64,000 nucleotides of DNA, from assembly GCF_008831285.2 (NCBI RefSeq), contig NC_045138.2:41469115-41533114 (forward strand). The letters run 5' to 3'. The DNA is from Nymphaea colorata. Taxonomy: Eukaryota > Streptophyta > Magnoliopsida > Nymphaeales > Nymphaeaceae. How positions within the stretch are numbered: position 1 is the stretch's first letter; each line of letters opens with the position of its first letter. The position numbers were made by a program, and so were the translations under genes. Shown here in pieces: positions 12,568 to 26,230 of this stretch. Below the pieces are notes generated by a model. That model was given only the letters and a program-made list of their open reading frames with translations. It did not search any database and was not told the origin of the DNA.

Positions 12568-13312
12568 GGAACACCCTTCTTCCTCGCCATTTCCAAAATT
12601 CTAAATTTTTCCAGAAATGAGCTATTAACTTAACGCCAAGATCATTCTTCTTCAATCTTCCAGGTTCATACTAGTCGGTATCTTTTATTTCATTAAATCC
12701 CGTCAGCAACTGGCTGGCCTTCTTGCAACTCTCCTTTGCCATTAGAATTCTCTTCTGCAACGCCATACTAAACTTTTTCGTTGTTGCAAAGTCTAGCTCC
12801 TCTTTCACATATTTAGCCCATAGTTGGCAAACCCATGCCTCGTACTCCGAAGATTGGATCCCAAGATCAAAAGAATCGATTCAGGTGACTTGATTGGGAT
12901 AGGTCAAAAACTTTTTGTAGTGCATCTTTTAGATCAAAAGAGAAGTAGGTTAGTCTATTAAGAGTTCATATTTGAATTTTTTTCATCAACTAAAATTAGA
13001 TAACATGTAATATCAGTATTTGTATATACTTAGTAAAGTTTATGATATTTCACAATCTAAAAAATAAAAAACATGTGTATTTAGTAATGCATGGAAAAAA
13101 AGTATGCAATTAATTGACATTCCCAACTAACACGACGAACCCTAGCTCGTGACCCAGTAAATAGACAATTACTAGGGTGACTCGCAACTCAGATCGCCGA
13201 CTTTGCCATGATCTGGCTATCTCTCATCATTTGACTTGTTCCTCCATTTTGTCTTCTCTTTCACATTCAATGATAACAAATAAAAGGCATAAGTTTCAAA
13301 ACTACAATTCCC

Positions 13313-13337
13313 TATATATATATATATATATATATAT
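13313..13337. repeat. (TA)n microsatellite
   Basis: About 12 TA units. A second TA run of similar length lies at 13701-13723. Confidence 0.9.
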
Positions 13338-13700
13338 GATTGGTAGAAACCATACCAATAAGTATGCGACAAAAATAAGATCCTTTAAATACGATATTTA
13401 TTTATTTATTTATTACAATCTAACCTTACCAATATGATCTTAATGATGATAGGTTGATGTAAAATGTGTATTAAGTTGATCATTTTTGGGTTATAATAGT
13501 ATTTTAATAATAAGCAAAATGAATGGCTCTTATAACATTTTGATATCAGCATTTTTTATAAAAACAGCTCGATTCACAGCATGTTTTATATCAAAATAGC
13601 TTTTCTAATTATACAAGGTTGTTTATATTTTATTTAAAATAATTTTTAGCAAAAAAATAAAGGGTATGATCTTTATCCTTACCTGGTTTCCACCAATTTC

Positions 13701-13723
13701 TATATATATATATATATATATAT
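13701..13723. repeat. (TA)n microsatellite
   Basis: About 11 TA units in an AT-rich spacer. Confidence 0.9.
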
Positions 13724-14809
13724 TGAAAAAATGGAGAAATAGCATGATTTGAGAATTTTTCTTGTTTCGTGCGCCCCCTATAGGTATTAAAGCCTAGCTA
13801 GTTGAGAGCCGTTTCCCTGGCGCACCTGACTCTCCCTCCCTCTAAAAGGTGTTGAATTTAAGTGGGAAGTTGCAAGGTGATGGTCCCAAGCGCCATTAAA
13901 ACGGCAAACTTTGCAATGGTTACCACGAAATTATGACAATTTTCTTGAAAAAATTCCACAGGCAATCTCATGTACAATATCTTCATTCTCATCCCGATAT
14001 GATCTGCGCCGATAATTTGTGTTTGTATGGAAAAAAAAAAAAAAAAAAACTTTGGCAGTGATCTCCTGCGTAACATCTTGTCAAAAAAACACACGATATA
14101 TACATGAACGTCAGAACACAATTAGTGTTGTTCTTTTCAAAAGTTCAATCCAATGCCGCCAACATGCGCGTCGATGCGCATAGGATCGGCCCCTTTGAAA
14201 TTACTTAATTGTTTTCAAATGAAATAATAATAATATAATGTTTATTTGAAACTTTTAAATGTGAAAAGTGCCAGTAACTGACCGTCATAGGCCAAAGGAT
14301 GAAACTTTCATATATATTATATTTGCAACACTTAAGCCCCATGTCACAAAATATCAATCAGAAACTTACAAGTAATTGCTTCGATCATGAATCCACCAAT
14401 CTATGAAATTCGATTGAATTGGTTGATAGAAAATAAAATAAAATAAAAGTTACATGTTTTGAAACTGATAGGAAGTGAACTGCTTGCAATTTCTGGCAAA
14501 ATGGGTTGGGGTCAATTCGATTAAAGCCGTTTTTTAAAACTGGTTAAGCCATTTAGAGTTTCCTGGTCTGTTTTTCACGTGGAACAAGAAGTCCATCGAA
14601 ATCTCCATGTTTTTAGGGTCAAGAGTTGTGTCGGCTTACATATAACATTAACACCCACGGGAATCAAACTTGTAGTGGCTTGCCTTTTACCGGTCACTAG
14701 CCCGACAAGTTACACCAAAGCCTGCGTCTTCTTCGGATGAATGAGTGTTTATGTACATACATGTGCTTGTCTGCATGCGTCCGCGTGCCCGCATCCAGTA
14801 CTCAAAGAT

Positions 14810-14992
14810 TCAACTGTCCATGTACTTGGTGAATAAGTGAGCACCATCCCATGGATTAAGTCCATTGATGTTGGCTGGCATGATATCTTCAAATGTAGAT
14901 CGTCGTAGCCTACATTTATGACCGAGTTCATGAAGTGCAACGCTTTCAGTACCGGTAAGGGATCTTAGTTCATGAACTTGGCCGTGTTTCAC
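14810..14992 (-). pseudogene. Possible matrix metalloproteinase (matrixin) gene fragment
   Basis: A 60-codon minus-strand frame contains TESVALHELGHKCRLRRS followed by EDIMPANI. In plant matrixins the zinc site is preceded by an ESV-A-HE-GH stretch, followed by LGLGHS and an IM-P turn a few residues later. Here HELGH is present, but the third zinc-binding His and the LGL-H segment are not, so the protein would be inactive. No signal peptide, propeptide or upstream catalytic domain is visible nearby. HExxH alone occurs by chance, so the call rests on the combined spacing and remains tentative. Confidence 0.33.
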
Positions 14993-15404
14993 CTCAAGTT
15001 CCTGTCAAGACCAAACGCCTCACTTAAAGCACGCTGCCAACGTCTTAACCGATTGTGCCTTGCTCTCTTTCAATTCCTTATGGATAATTAATAGAAACTT
15101 GAATTTTACTAACTTATTGGTTTGCAAATTACACCAATGTTTTTGTTAGAAAAATGACATATATTAGACCGGTAGTTGTTTCCTTTTCATAATGTTTCCA
15201 TAATTTCAAAAGAAGCCTTATCTTTTCCTGAATTTGCTTATACTGCGACCAATTTCCACTCTCAAAATAAGTCGGGAGCTTACCCGGAGCAGGTTATGGT
15301 TAATAGGGATGGGAGCGAAAGCCCGCTTTCTTGGTCACACAAGACCCGAGGGACCTCATAGAGGGGGACATGCGAGAAAGCACATCCCATCCCCCTATGG
15401 CATA

Positions 15405-15594
15405 ACCAGAAATTTTTCATAAGAGAGGCCGAATTAAAGTTTCTAAATTTTGACTAGAGCCGAAATATCATTTTCAATTATTTTTATATAAAACAAGTGA
15501 AATTTTCTAAAATTTACAAGTAAATTTTTTTAAAATAAATTGAGGTGGGGTTATGGCCCATGCAGGTCCTATCTTGGCTCCGCCCTTGGACATA
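15405..15594. repeat. Dispersed repeat ending in TGGCTCCGCC
   Basis: It begins near ACCAGAAATTTTTCATAAGAG, runs through an AT-rich body and ends TCTTGGCTCCGCCCTTGG. An inverted-type counterpart, CAGTGGCGGAGCCGGAAATT, occurs at 27871. This GGCGGAGCC motif is common at the ends of plant nonautonomous DNA transposons; no target duplication was identified. Confidence 0.4.
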
Positions 15595-17455
15595 ACACAC
15601 AAGTTGCCTCTGTCTTCACTATCGCCTCTTAGCTTATGCTGAGAAACTCAATTTCTCCCTCGGTTATAAGAAAAACTGAAAACTCGAAAGCAAAACCCAA
15701 AAAAAAATCATGTTTCATGGCATTAAAACTAAGCCTAAGTTTCTCATTGGGTCCATGAAAGAAATTTTAGATATTGTGAGGCTGTTTTTGAGATCGTGGC
15801 TAAAAGGTGAACTCGCCGATGAAAAATTTCCTTGTCACGGCAATGTGAGTGGAATAATTGCAAGTTAGGAAGGAGTTCATAGTTCACATAAATCCACTTA
15901 TAGGGTATATCAATTATGGGGGCCTTTTCTATTGATTAATTAATGATAGTAAAACTTTTAGGGAAAAGCCTTTTGCTATTTACATTTGGCATGGAGATAG
16001 AGACATATCCCAAGTATCAAGCTCTCAACAATGTTATCACTCCTGAAAGTCTTAAATGCACCACCTACATATGTAGCCAGCTGTAGGTTGTAGGATAAGT
16101 CTATGTGGTTCTTCACTTTTGTCTTAAATAGAAGATAACAAAAACATGCAACTTTTTAGAGTTGTCAGAACCATACCAAAAACTTTTAGAACAAAACCAA
16201 ATAACAAAATATGCTAGTTTTATAGGTGGTGAGACTGTGGGACTTAGAAAAAGTTTGTAAACTATGACGGTTTGCTTTCATTTTCATAACCCATGTTTGA
16301 TTGCCGAGATAACTTTTAGGTTGTGTTTGATAGTCTCAAATCTTAGATGTGAAACTACATTAAAAGGTGTGCTTTGAAAGATCATCTGTTTTAGCGAACT
16401 AGGGATCTGAGTAGAGTAGTAACGAAGAATTTAAACTTCACATTACTTGTAAAAAACCATAGATTTAGGGTAGAGGGGGTTCTGACTTTGAATCCATAGA
16501 TCTCAATCACCGCAAATCTCTGAAATATGCAGTCCCTTACGTCATATCAAGGTCATCCCTACCAATAGAGGTAGCCTTGTGTGAGCACTTGCCCGCACCG
16601 CCACCAAAGTTTCTTTTATTTATATATTAATTTCTCCACATTACGTGGATTATTATATATTGTTCCCCTCAATTTTAAGATTTCTTGTATGAGTGTCCCT
16701 TAGTCAGAAATTTCTAACCTGAAAAAGAATATTTTTTATTTGATCCATATCCGGATATAAGAAGTCTATATCGGTGCCCAGGTTGGAGCCCGCGCTTATC
16801 AATTAGCGCGTGATCTTTACTGAGAACGGCTGCATAAGATCTTACAGGAACAGTTGCCATGACAAGAGAAATTTGAAAATGAGAAAGGCCATATACGTTG
16901 AGGTTTTAGAAGCAATAAGGAGGAACATGAAGGATTTCAGAGTAATCAAAACTGTGACTCTAAACTCTGAATAGGAAAAGTCAAAAGAGATACAACTCAC
17001 ATGGCCAGATTAACTTGATACGTAAGGCTTAATGATGAAGATGACAATGACGACTACGACAATGACCCAGCGGTTGTTTAACATACTGTAATCTAGACAT
17101 ACTGTTGTTCACAATATCTTCGTCATAGCTCATCTCCCTTAAGAAAAAGGTCAATTACTGGTAACATTGACATGTGAGATATTGTTTTTTTCACTTGGGC
17201 AGGTGAGAATAGTGAAAGTAAAGCATCATTATCTTGGACCATCCATGGTTGTACACATGAAATCCCCTCCACTTCTTTTTCTCTTTTCCCTTTTCCCAGT
17301 GACGTCGAAAACGATTGACCTTTCTCGATGTACCAGAGAGGCCGACCTATGGGGATGTTTCTGTTCTTTTTCAATGTAAAGCTCAAATCCAACACATCCT
17401 TGTCCACTACCCAGAAATACTACTCAGTAGCATGTTGTGTGTGTGTGTGTCTGTG

Positions 17456-17500
<45 letters not shown>

Positions 17501-20500
17501 ACAGGGCTCACCATCAAATTTTATACGTATACTCAAATATTGCTTTAGCACAATACAATTGATCTATGCTAAAGTTCCAGAGAAAAACTTTTCTTAGCAG
17601 ACATATAAAACGTCATTTACCTTTTGTCCATGAAGAAGATAAAAAGCTGAGCTCATAATAAAGTTTTTGAAAGAATTATGTGCTCAGGCGTGTATCTTCA
17701 TGGATCTTGCTACATATGAGTATGTTTCCATGTGGTACAGTCATTCATAGTTAAAACTTGAAATCCCCAAAGAATCTAGTAAGTTTATTGAATTGACAAC
17801 TAATGTAGAAGATGAAAATTTTTTGCAAGAGCACCAAGTTAAAATAATTTATAGTAGAATTCATGGTGCAATTAAATGAATGCTGCCTTTCCTGCAATTA
17901 TTGCACAGGACGTGTGAAGTTACTGAAAGAAAAAATCAAGAGAACGTGTAATTAAGGATTGAGAATGCAAAAAAGGTTGAATAGTTATTCACCTTTATCT
18001 GTAGATCACTTAGGTGGATTTGTTGTCAATATCTGGAAATTCAAATTTAAAGGACTGTATATAGATTTGAGCTTCACAGAGGGTATATGAAGATCAGTCC
18101 TGCTACAAAATTCTGCAGGTTTGTTGAGAATTTGGTTCAAGGATGATCATGATGCTGACAGTGATGACAAAGAACAGTAATCTTCTTAGTTCCAAGAAAT
18201 CACCAATGGTAAAATATGACATTGAATTGAATTGATGATTTAGGTGGAGCCCTTAGGTGGACCATTCTAGATCTGCTTAGCTCTTATTTTTCGTCCTCTT
18301 CTCGGCCATGCGATTTCATTCACGAGATCAGATATCCAGATCTCTTCATTAACTAACCATCCAGCTATCACTGTTGGAGATTTCTTGAATGCAGGCTGCC
18401 TAGTCACATTACCATTGTACGTTCAATAACTGAACTACCATTTAGATTTGTTGGGATCAACCAGCTTTGGAAAGTGTGAAAATAACTTGGAGGTTTTTCG
18501 TCCCCATGTATGGAACATACTGTCTTCTTGTACAGTTGGTTGAAGGACAAGAAACCAAACAAAGAACAGTTGATGCAGCAAGTTTAAGTCCAACCTTTTA
18601 GTGCTTTGTGTTAAGAAGCATGCCTAGATATCTAAGTCACTTTACCAACAGAATTTTATGGGGATTTTCAGGTCTACTGGCTAATTATTCTAGCAGCGTT
18701 TCTCCAGATGCTACTTATGGGCCCTATGTTTAGAGTGGGCCTGCATTTAGACCTCTAAGTGATTGTATGCACATAGGCTTTTGCTTGGACACAGACATGG
18801 CATGAATGAAATAACCATCCCCATGCCCTTAGGGCATGTTTGTTTCAAATGGCGCGAACGGGAGTACGACACCATACGAACGGCACACGCTTCGAGAAAT
18901 TCATTCATACAGCCACGTGAGGCCCACGCGGAATTGCTTCCGAGACAGCGAGGCAATTGGATCTCTTGACACCTGTAGCATTATTATGCTTGATCTAGCT
19001 TTTTTGTTCCATCCACCTGTTCCATGTTATAGCTGGAATGCATAAAAGGTGTTCCTCAAGAACATGAGGGATGTCCTTCTATAGGAGACTTGTATATGCA
19101 TGAGATTCAACACCAACAAGAATGATAAGGAAGTCCTTGGCTCCTGCATTTCCCCAATGAAGATGGCTCCCAAATAATGCCTTGCATGTGCACAACCGCT
19201 TACATGATGGCATGTTTCACGGGCTTCAGTTAAATATGGTGTTGCATCCATATAAGAAGCTGGCATATGATTGTACACGTACATGTGTTTAGGCTGAATA
19301 GATATCTATGGAAGGGAAGGATCCATGAGAAAAGGAGTTCCATATGAAAAACAAGGATTTCATATGAAAACTTGGCCCCCCTACTGGGATACATCTAGGC
19401 TGCATGCCCACCAAATTGAGTGAAAGACAAGCACCTAAAGAATTCACATCTCCATCAGAGAAACTTTTGCAACTAGATGTCCTGATGAAGCTTGTGATTA
19501 ATGTTATGTCTACTTGATTGCTATGGTTGAACAATTGTGGGCATAATTGCTTGTGCCTTTTGACTTAGCCTACCAGTTCCTCCACAAATAGAGTAGGGTC
19601 TAGATCACCCCCACTATTCTTGTGTGAGGTTTCAATTCAGAGAGAGAGAGAGAGAGAGAGGTGTTCTTTAAGAGGGAACTCAAAAGCACTGACAGGTTCA
19701 CACACTCCTCGTTTGTGCCTAGGCTTGGTTGGCCAACACCTGTACCGAGTTCAAGTACAACATAGAGCCTTAGCTTGATTATGTTTAGAAGATGGTACTG
19801 TTGCTACACTGAGATATCTGTCCCCAGCATCATCCAAAAAGACGAGATGCAGTATAATTGTTTACTTTGTTGGACTACCTTCAAATGCTTCAATGGCACA
19901 TGAATATTTCTTATCCACATAATCCATGCAAATGGAACAACCCAATGTTTGATGGGTTTCAACCACGTTATCAGCTGCACATACTCGAAGGGCTATTTGG
20001 CAAATGGAACACTTTGAGAGTGTTTTATGATTCTACCATCAAAGATTGCAATAGATTCATGGACACCTAGTTCTACCATTTTATGAATCTGCCCTAATAT
20101 TTGTGATAAGATTCATGGAACATACTATGAGATTGCTTTAGTTATCTAGTTAATAAATCAGATTCGGGCATGCCGGAAGTTCATTAGTTCGCTTCCAAGC
20201 TAGTTATTTTCCGTTTTCAACTTTTTTTAAGGCATGTAGTGAATCTTCTAGAATGAGATAGGCAATAGGACTTAGTGAGTTTGGTCGATTGGCCCGTTGC
20301 TATATCAAAGTTTCCCCGTGATAGGCCCCTTGCCGAATTGATCGGCTTTGAACAAGATGCATGATTTGTAGCATGAACAATTTGTTGTACTTGTTTGTGG
20401 TGCAAGAAATTGACGTGGGGATTAGAATCAAAGAATCCTAATCTCCACGGTTTGATTAACATGAAAACACAATCAAGGGAGAAAGCAATAAACGAAATCG

Positions 20501-23500
20501 ATGAACTTGAATTAGCGGAGCAAAATAACATTGTTAACAATGTGGACAGAGACAACGATCCAGGTCTAATGATCTCTTAGTGGGGAATAGAGAATGGATC
20601 CCAGATCTTCTAGTTACACATATGAAGGTCCAAAGAACAATAATCCAATGAATAAGCAAATGAATATGATGGCGAAGATCCAAAAATAGCTCTGAAATCC
20701 AAATCGGCACAGGATGGGTTGCATGCTTACCTCCTCCTTCCCTTCGTCTGCCCCAAGGACCTATGCAGGTGTTCGTCATCTTGCCTGTGGGTCGGGTCTG
20801 CTGGAGCAACTGCTTCCTCTCGAACATTTGCCCCTGAGTTTGGATCTGTGATCCGTGTCGCCGAATTAGTATCCGGTATTTCCCGGGTCTGAGTTCACTT
20901 TGCATCGGAAACCGTCTGCAAGAACTCATTTAGATCTCAAGCAACATCCAAGTGTGTAATATGAAAAGCAGATTATAGTCTCAATTTGGAATGTGCCCTT
21001 CAATGAAGTTGGCTTAGACCAAGCATGTGACGAGTCTCACAAACTTCACTTCTGGAAAGTTTAGAGAGAGCTGCCACCGCCAATATCACGTTCTTCTTTG
21101 TTTTCGCCATGCAGCAAGTGGAAGTAGATAAGACAATTTTTATCGAAGTTCCAACAGAGATCATGTCAGTAATTATTTTACACGACCTGCGACATGAATG
21201 AAATGTATATGTGGCCTTCGCACGTCATCAACATGTATTGGCGACTTTAGTTCCGCAATTTCAGATTCTTTAACAAAGGTTATATTTATTTCCCTTGTTA
21301 GTTTGAACAAAAAAGTTTCTGTTTCTGCACATTCTTATGAATGTGGCATCGCATTATCTCTTTTCCCTAGTAGTATAGAGACCACTTGCAAAATTCTCCA
21401 AGAACGCATTATCTCTTTTTCCTAGTAGTAGAGGGACCATTGGTAAAATTCACCAAGAACTGACCCATAGCTCACCAGAGGCTGGCTGATTTTGTGAGAA
21501 GAAGAGAGGGATACTGAGAGTAAATTTGCCATGTTTTATTATTCTCATACCTTTCCCTCCTAATCTTTCCGTTTATAAAAACGTTGAAAATACACAATTG
21601 ACAGGTACTTCTCTTTCGTTTTCCCTTCTCTCCTTTTCTTTCTAACTATCCGACACTGTTTTGTTTAATCCTTTCCTTTATCTCCTCTATAAGTTGCCAC
21701 AGAAACACAGGTTTGTTTATATTCTTTCATCTTCTTTCTCTCTATTTCCTTCTATCCAAAGTATTAGGGTGAGAATTTAAAACTTATACGGTGAAAGTCT
21801 TCTAAAACTAGCAGAGCTTTGGCACAGAAAGAGTTAAAGTCCTGTAAGAGGTCACAAGATTTGAATCCATGACTGGAGCCCTCAGCCCACTGTGCAGCAC
21901 ACTTAACATCATGTCATCTAATTTCAGTAGTTACGGATGACTTAAAAAAAGATTGAAACCCTGTGGAAATATGCCATGGCGTTTCGCCTTCTACCTTTGC
22001 ACGTTTCTGCAACTTACTGAGTTTATCCTTCAAAAGAAATGGTGAACGCATTGAAAGCTTCACTAGAATAATTCCACTGCCATAACTGACGCGATTTGGG
22101 GTTTCGTTAACTCCATCTGAAGAAAAATCTACCGTAGCGAATGAACGAAGTAAAAGGACGTAACCAAGGACAGCAGAGAGAAGGCCACAAAGGGGGATAT
22201 AAACGATGTTCAGAGTCCCTAAAGCTTCCTCAACTAATACTTCGAGTTTTACTATTTTTTTGAATTTCTGCTAGTTTGGGCCTGGTGTGTTCAACTTAGG
22301 GATATTTGGCAACGTTAAATGAATCTATTCCAAAAATTAAGATAAATACATGAAATATTGTATTACAATGTTTCATAATATATCCTAATCTCTGGAGCAG
22401 ATTCATAAAATAGTAATAAACTGTTTTCATTACCAGATGGCCCTTTAAGGATTTAAAGATGGGGAAAGTGCACGCAGGAATCCGTGTGTGTGCTCCACCT
22501 GAGAGAGAAATCATGCTCGCACAAGCATTGGGCATCTGATTTCAGAAATCATTTTCAATCCCTGATCAGATAAAGGTTCGAGCTAAAGGCCCGAGAAAGC
22601 ACATCAAAACCCGTTCATTGTTGCTGTCAAATAAAGAAAATGAGAAATATAACATAGATTTGCAGATTAAATGCATCCAAAGATTCGATGTGCTCCGCTG
22701 CTTATACAAAAGGACAATCATATGTTTTCAAGTTAATATTTTCAAGTTGGGCAACTGGCGGCATAGCTTGCCTTGGAAGGAAAGCAATCATGTTGCACTC
22801 TTCAGAGTTAGTATATATATTACCACTCAATTAGGTATCAGGAACAAACCAGGTTAATTGGTTAGGTAAATATGGTATAATATCTTCATTTCTCACATCC
22901 GCTTCATTTTTCACAGTGGCACGTCGATATGCAATAAACGGATTCCTTTCATTATAATGTTAGGTTTAGATAGATCAAGTATAAGATTTCAAAGGAGCGG
23001 CCTTTTTTAAAAAAAAAAAATCTCTGACATCAAAATTGGAGGATGAAAAGCCTTGGTTCTAGTATAGATGATTGATGAGAGTAACTTTTCTTCATTGTAA
23101 CCACGTAACGGTCATATTTTTCAGAGACAAGCAAACATCTCTGCCCATCACGCACAAGACCGTCCAGAGATTCCAATATCTTTTGTCCGGTAGTTTACTA
23201 CAGCTGTAAATTTTTTTGGTTTCTTGTTCTTTCACTGTTCCTCCCCTTCTGTTAATGATTATGACAAGGCAACTTGCTGCTTTCTTCTGCTTCAATATCA
23301 CCAACAATGACAAAAGAAAAATGAAAACTAAAGACAAAGAATTCTTGCTGTAAAGGACTTTAACCCTTGGAACAGAAGAAAGAAAGCTGTAAAAACTGTT
23401 CGCTAATGAACGCAGAAGATGGCACCCTGGGGGAAAAAACAATGTATTATTGCAACAATAATTCCAATGGCTAGATATTTGAAACAACCAAATGTGTTCG

Positions 23501-24339
23501 ATTGATACAAACAAAAAAGTGTGAGAATGAAAATTAGGAAAGAGTGAACAGAGGTAGCATGTCGTTGACATCACCTCATATCATATCACATCATATCAGT
23601 TTCATTAAGTTGGAGTATGCTCAAGACATTTCTTTCAAAGAAGACAATCTAACCACATGGAAATTGAAACATGGGACTGCTCATTCAGAGCAAGGGTGAC
23701 CTAACTATCCAGCTATCTAATTTGATTTCACCAACTCAAAGCTCAGCCATAACCTGCTGTGGTCCATTCCAAATAATTTAGATGAAAAGGCAGGCAAAAA
23801 ACTCACATGGGCTTGTACCTTCAAGTCACCTGCTACATGGACATTCCCCATGTCGTTGCGTTTGCAAACCATCCACCAAGGGACAACAATGATTACCTTG
23901 TAAGCAAAGATCTTTTATTCTCCATGAATAAAAAACAGAGTAAAGCAACAACAAAAAACTAAAGTTGGTGCTTCCCCCTTATTTCATGGCACCTCCTTCC
24001 ATTTGACATGATGAAAGATTCCTTAGGAATAATAGTAGCAACAACAAGAAGAAGAACAAAGTTGAAAAGGAGAGAAAGAGAAAAAGAACCCGATACTCAT
24101 GCTTTACAGGAAAACTATACAGAGTCTGCATAAGATGAACCTCCTATCACTGAGAAGTGCACACAAGAACCAAAAATCAAACAGGGAGATAGAACAGCAA
24201 CTATTTGAACTAAACCAAGCGTATAAATCGAGAGAGAGAGCAAGACAAATTGAACCAATAAACAGGCGAAAAAGAAAGAAAAGGAAAAGCAAAGAATTTT
24301 TCTAATTCAATCAAGAATCCATATCCTCTTGCGATTTTG
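15595..24339. other. Long spacer without recognisable genes
   Basis: Mostly AT-rich, with (CT)19 at 17461, a GA repeat near 19639 and T-rich tracts. Two longer open frames exist: 20534-20929 (-), 131 codons and Arg-rich, and 23092-23574 (-), 160 codons and rich in Cys, Leu and Ser. Neither shows a domain I recognise, and the second lies in sequence with no codon-bias signal. The 20.2-20.9 kb block has the look of an old retroelement piece but carries no diagnostic motif. Confidence 0.5.
17461..17498. repeat. (TC)19 microsatellite
   Basis: Uninterrupted TC repeat, preceded by a short (GT)n run at about 17436-17450. Confidence 0.95.
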
Positions 24340-25710
24340 TTACTGTTTATTCTTGCCGCCACTCTTGCTCTTATATCCATAGTAGTCGAGGTACCAATTG
24401 ACAAACTTCTTCAGGCCGGTCTGCAGATCAGTTGTAGGCCTGTAGCCAAGCTCTAGACTCGCAAGCGTTATGTTGGCATGTGTGAAAGGCACATCACCAT
24501 TAGCAGGCATCTCCACCACGTTCCTCCTCGCCTTCACTCTCAGGTGGCGCTCCAGTATGTTCACCAAAGTGGGCACCCCAAGAGGCGACGTGTTCCCCAG
24601 ATTGTATATCTTGTAATTGGCCTTCCCCTTCTTTTTCCCTCCGCTGCCCGTGCTCTTACCGGCCTTGTCCAGAGCCGCAATACACCCTCGGACAACATCA
24701 TCAATGTAGGTGAAATCCCGGGAGAGTTGCTGGCGATCCTTCCTCTGATAGACCACAACTTCCTTCCCCTGCAGAATGTTGCGGGTGAAGAAGAAGTAGG
24801 CCATGTCTGGCCTGCCCCAGGGGCCGTATACAGTGAAGAACCGAAGGCCGGTGATGGATAAACCGTAGATATGGTTATAAACATGAGTGATTTCCTCGCC
24901 AGCCTTCTTCGTCGCTGCATAGAGACTTGCAGGTTGATCGGTTCGATCAGATTCAGAGAAGGGGACCTTCACGTTGAGCCCGTAGACAGAACTGGATGAT
25001 GCCCAGACGAAGGCCGGTTGGGGATTCGCAGATTTGGCGGCCTCCAAGAGCGCGACCAGCCCAGCGACGTTGCTTCTAACGTAGGAAGATGGGTTTTCAA
25101 TCGCGTAGCGAACGCCCGCCTGCGCGGCAAGGTGCATTACATGGGTGAAAGGAACGAGTTCGAAGAGCTTGGCGAGGAGGTGGGCGTCGTTGATGTCGCC
25201 ATCGACGACGAAGACGCCGTGCTTGTTGAGCAAGGTCTCGCGTGCACGCTTGAGCGAGGGGTCGTAATAGTCATTAAAGTTGTCGAGGCCGACGAGGCCG
25301 TCGCCCCGCTTCTTGAGGGCGAGGGAAACATGGGTGCCGATGAATCCGGCGCCGCCGGTAACCAGAACGATCAAGCCGTCGCTCCGCTTCCGGTGGCACG
25401 ATTTTCTCACCTGCTTCTCCCAAAGAGGGCCGCCCCAAGAGGAAGATTGGATCAGCAGAGCCTGTCTTTTCGTCGGGACATTTACCGGGTTGTTGGCGGG
25501 GCCATTGTGGGTGGGGGAGAAGTGGAGGAAGGCTTCCTTGGTTAGGACAAAGAGCATTGCGAAGACGAAGAAGAAGAGGAACCAGAAAATGCAAGGCGAG
25601 GAACAAGACGTGACCAACCGAGTGAATTGACGAAAGAGGCCGTGATGCGTCCGGTCGATCTTCACCTTCCCCGGTGTGGAGGGGAAATTATCCTGCGAGG
25701 ACGGAGGCAT
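24340..25710 (-). CDS. UDP-glucuronate 4-epimerase (GAE type), intronless
   Basis: The 456-residue protein interconverts UDP-glucuronate and UDP-galacturonate, the sugar donor for pectin, in the Golgi. An N-terminal membrane anchor (about residues 40-57, hydrophobic and Phe-rich) is followed by a luminal stem and then an extended short-chain dehydrogenase domain. The NAD-binding GGAGFIG lies at 119-125, the LDNFNDYYD segment at 142-150, and the catalytic YAATK (Tyr264, Lys268) follows a SSSSVYG segment near 238-244. FFTVYGPWGRPDM is also characteristic of the family. Length and the single exon match plant GAE genes. The chosen ATG gives the typical cytosolic tail before the anchor. Codons are GC-rich compared with the AT-rich flanks. 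A CT-rich leader lies upstream. No breaks or missing catalytic residues were seen. Confidence 0.96.
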   Translation of the reverse strand: MPPSSQDNFPSTPGKVKIDRTHHGLFRQFTRLVTSCSSPCIFWFLFFFVFAMLFVLTKEAFLHFSPTHNGPANNPVNVPTKRQALLIQSSSWGGPLWEKQVRKSCHRKRSDGLIVLVTGGAGFIGTHVSLALKKRGDGLVGLDNFNDYYDPSLKRARETLLNKHGVFVVDGDINDAHLLAKLFELVPFTHVMHLAAQAGVRYAIENPSSYVRSNVAGLVALLEAAKSANPQPAFVWASSSSVYGLNVKVPFSESDRTDQPASLYAATKKAGEEITHVYNHIYGLSITGLRFFTVYGPWGRPDMAYFFFTRNILQGKEVVVYQRKDRQQLSRDFTYIDDVVRGCIAALDKAGKSTGSGGKKKGKANYKIYNLGNTSPLGVPTLVNILERHLRVKARRNVVEMPANGDVPFTHANITLASLELGYRPTTDLQTGLKKFVNWYLDYYGYKSKSGGKNKQ

Positions 25711-26230
25711 CTCTCCCTGTCTCCCGCTGCAAGGTCAATCTCGTTGGGGATGGAGATGGTCGTAGTAATGATGTCTCCTCCACTCCCCAGTTTCTGGTTT
25801 AGGCTGAAACCCCCATCCTTCCCGTCGGACTAGTGCCGCCACCAACGAAAAATCCGATCGATGCCCACTTCTCAGATCTGTGAAGGAAGCAAAACCCATT
25901 TCAGGTTTCTCATCTAAACCCCAATTACAACGGTGGTCGTCAACAGAGAGATGTAGACAAAAAGAGAAGGGGAGAGTGAGGGGGAGGGTAAGAGAGAGAG
26001 AGAAACTCACTGACTTGTTCTCTTCCTTCTGAGTTATCGAGTTTTGACGGTTATGATTTTCATGGAGGACCAGAGCGGCGGTTTTCTCTGCGAAGAATCG
26101 AACTGCATTAATTGATAAGAGAATCAGAGCAGATATGCACAAGGCCCAGATGAATGCCCTTCGCAGTCCATGGAGGGAAGCGTCCTCTCTCTCTCTCTCT
26201 CTCTCTCGTTCTTCCTGCAGACTGTGAGGG
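25711..26230 (-). promoter_or_regulatory. Probable 5' leader and proximal promoter of the GAE gene
   Basis: Read on the minus strand the region includes (CT)n/(GA)n tracts at about 25985-26005 and 26187-26208. No convincing TATA box could be placed, and a leader intron is possible but not demonstrated. Confidence 0.35.

Larger units (their letters stand above)
12568..14800. other. AT-rich spacer, no gene seen
   Basis: It contains the two TA microsatellites and a poly-A run at about 14031-14049, and otherwise only short open frames without family resemblance. Confidence 0.5.

Noticed and set aside
20534-20929. 131-codon minus-strand open frame as a retroelement gene
   Set aside because: No protease, zinc knuckle, integrase or reverse transcriptase motif could be seen, so a retroelement call is not supported.
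23092-23574. 160-codon minus-strand open frame
   Set aside because: Composition is dominated by Ser, Leu, Cys and Phe from AT-rich sequence, no domain is recognisable, and it lies downstream of the GAE gene without splice or start context. It may be chance.
25018-25545. 175-codon plus-strand open frame rich in Val, Glu and Gly
   Set aside because: Antisense shadow of the GAE coding sequence.
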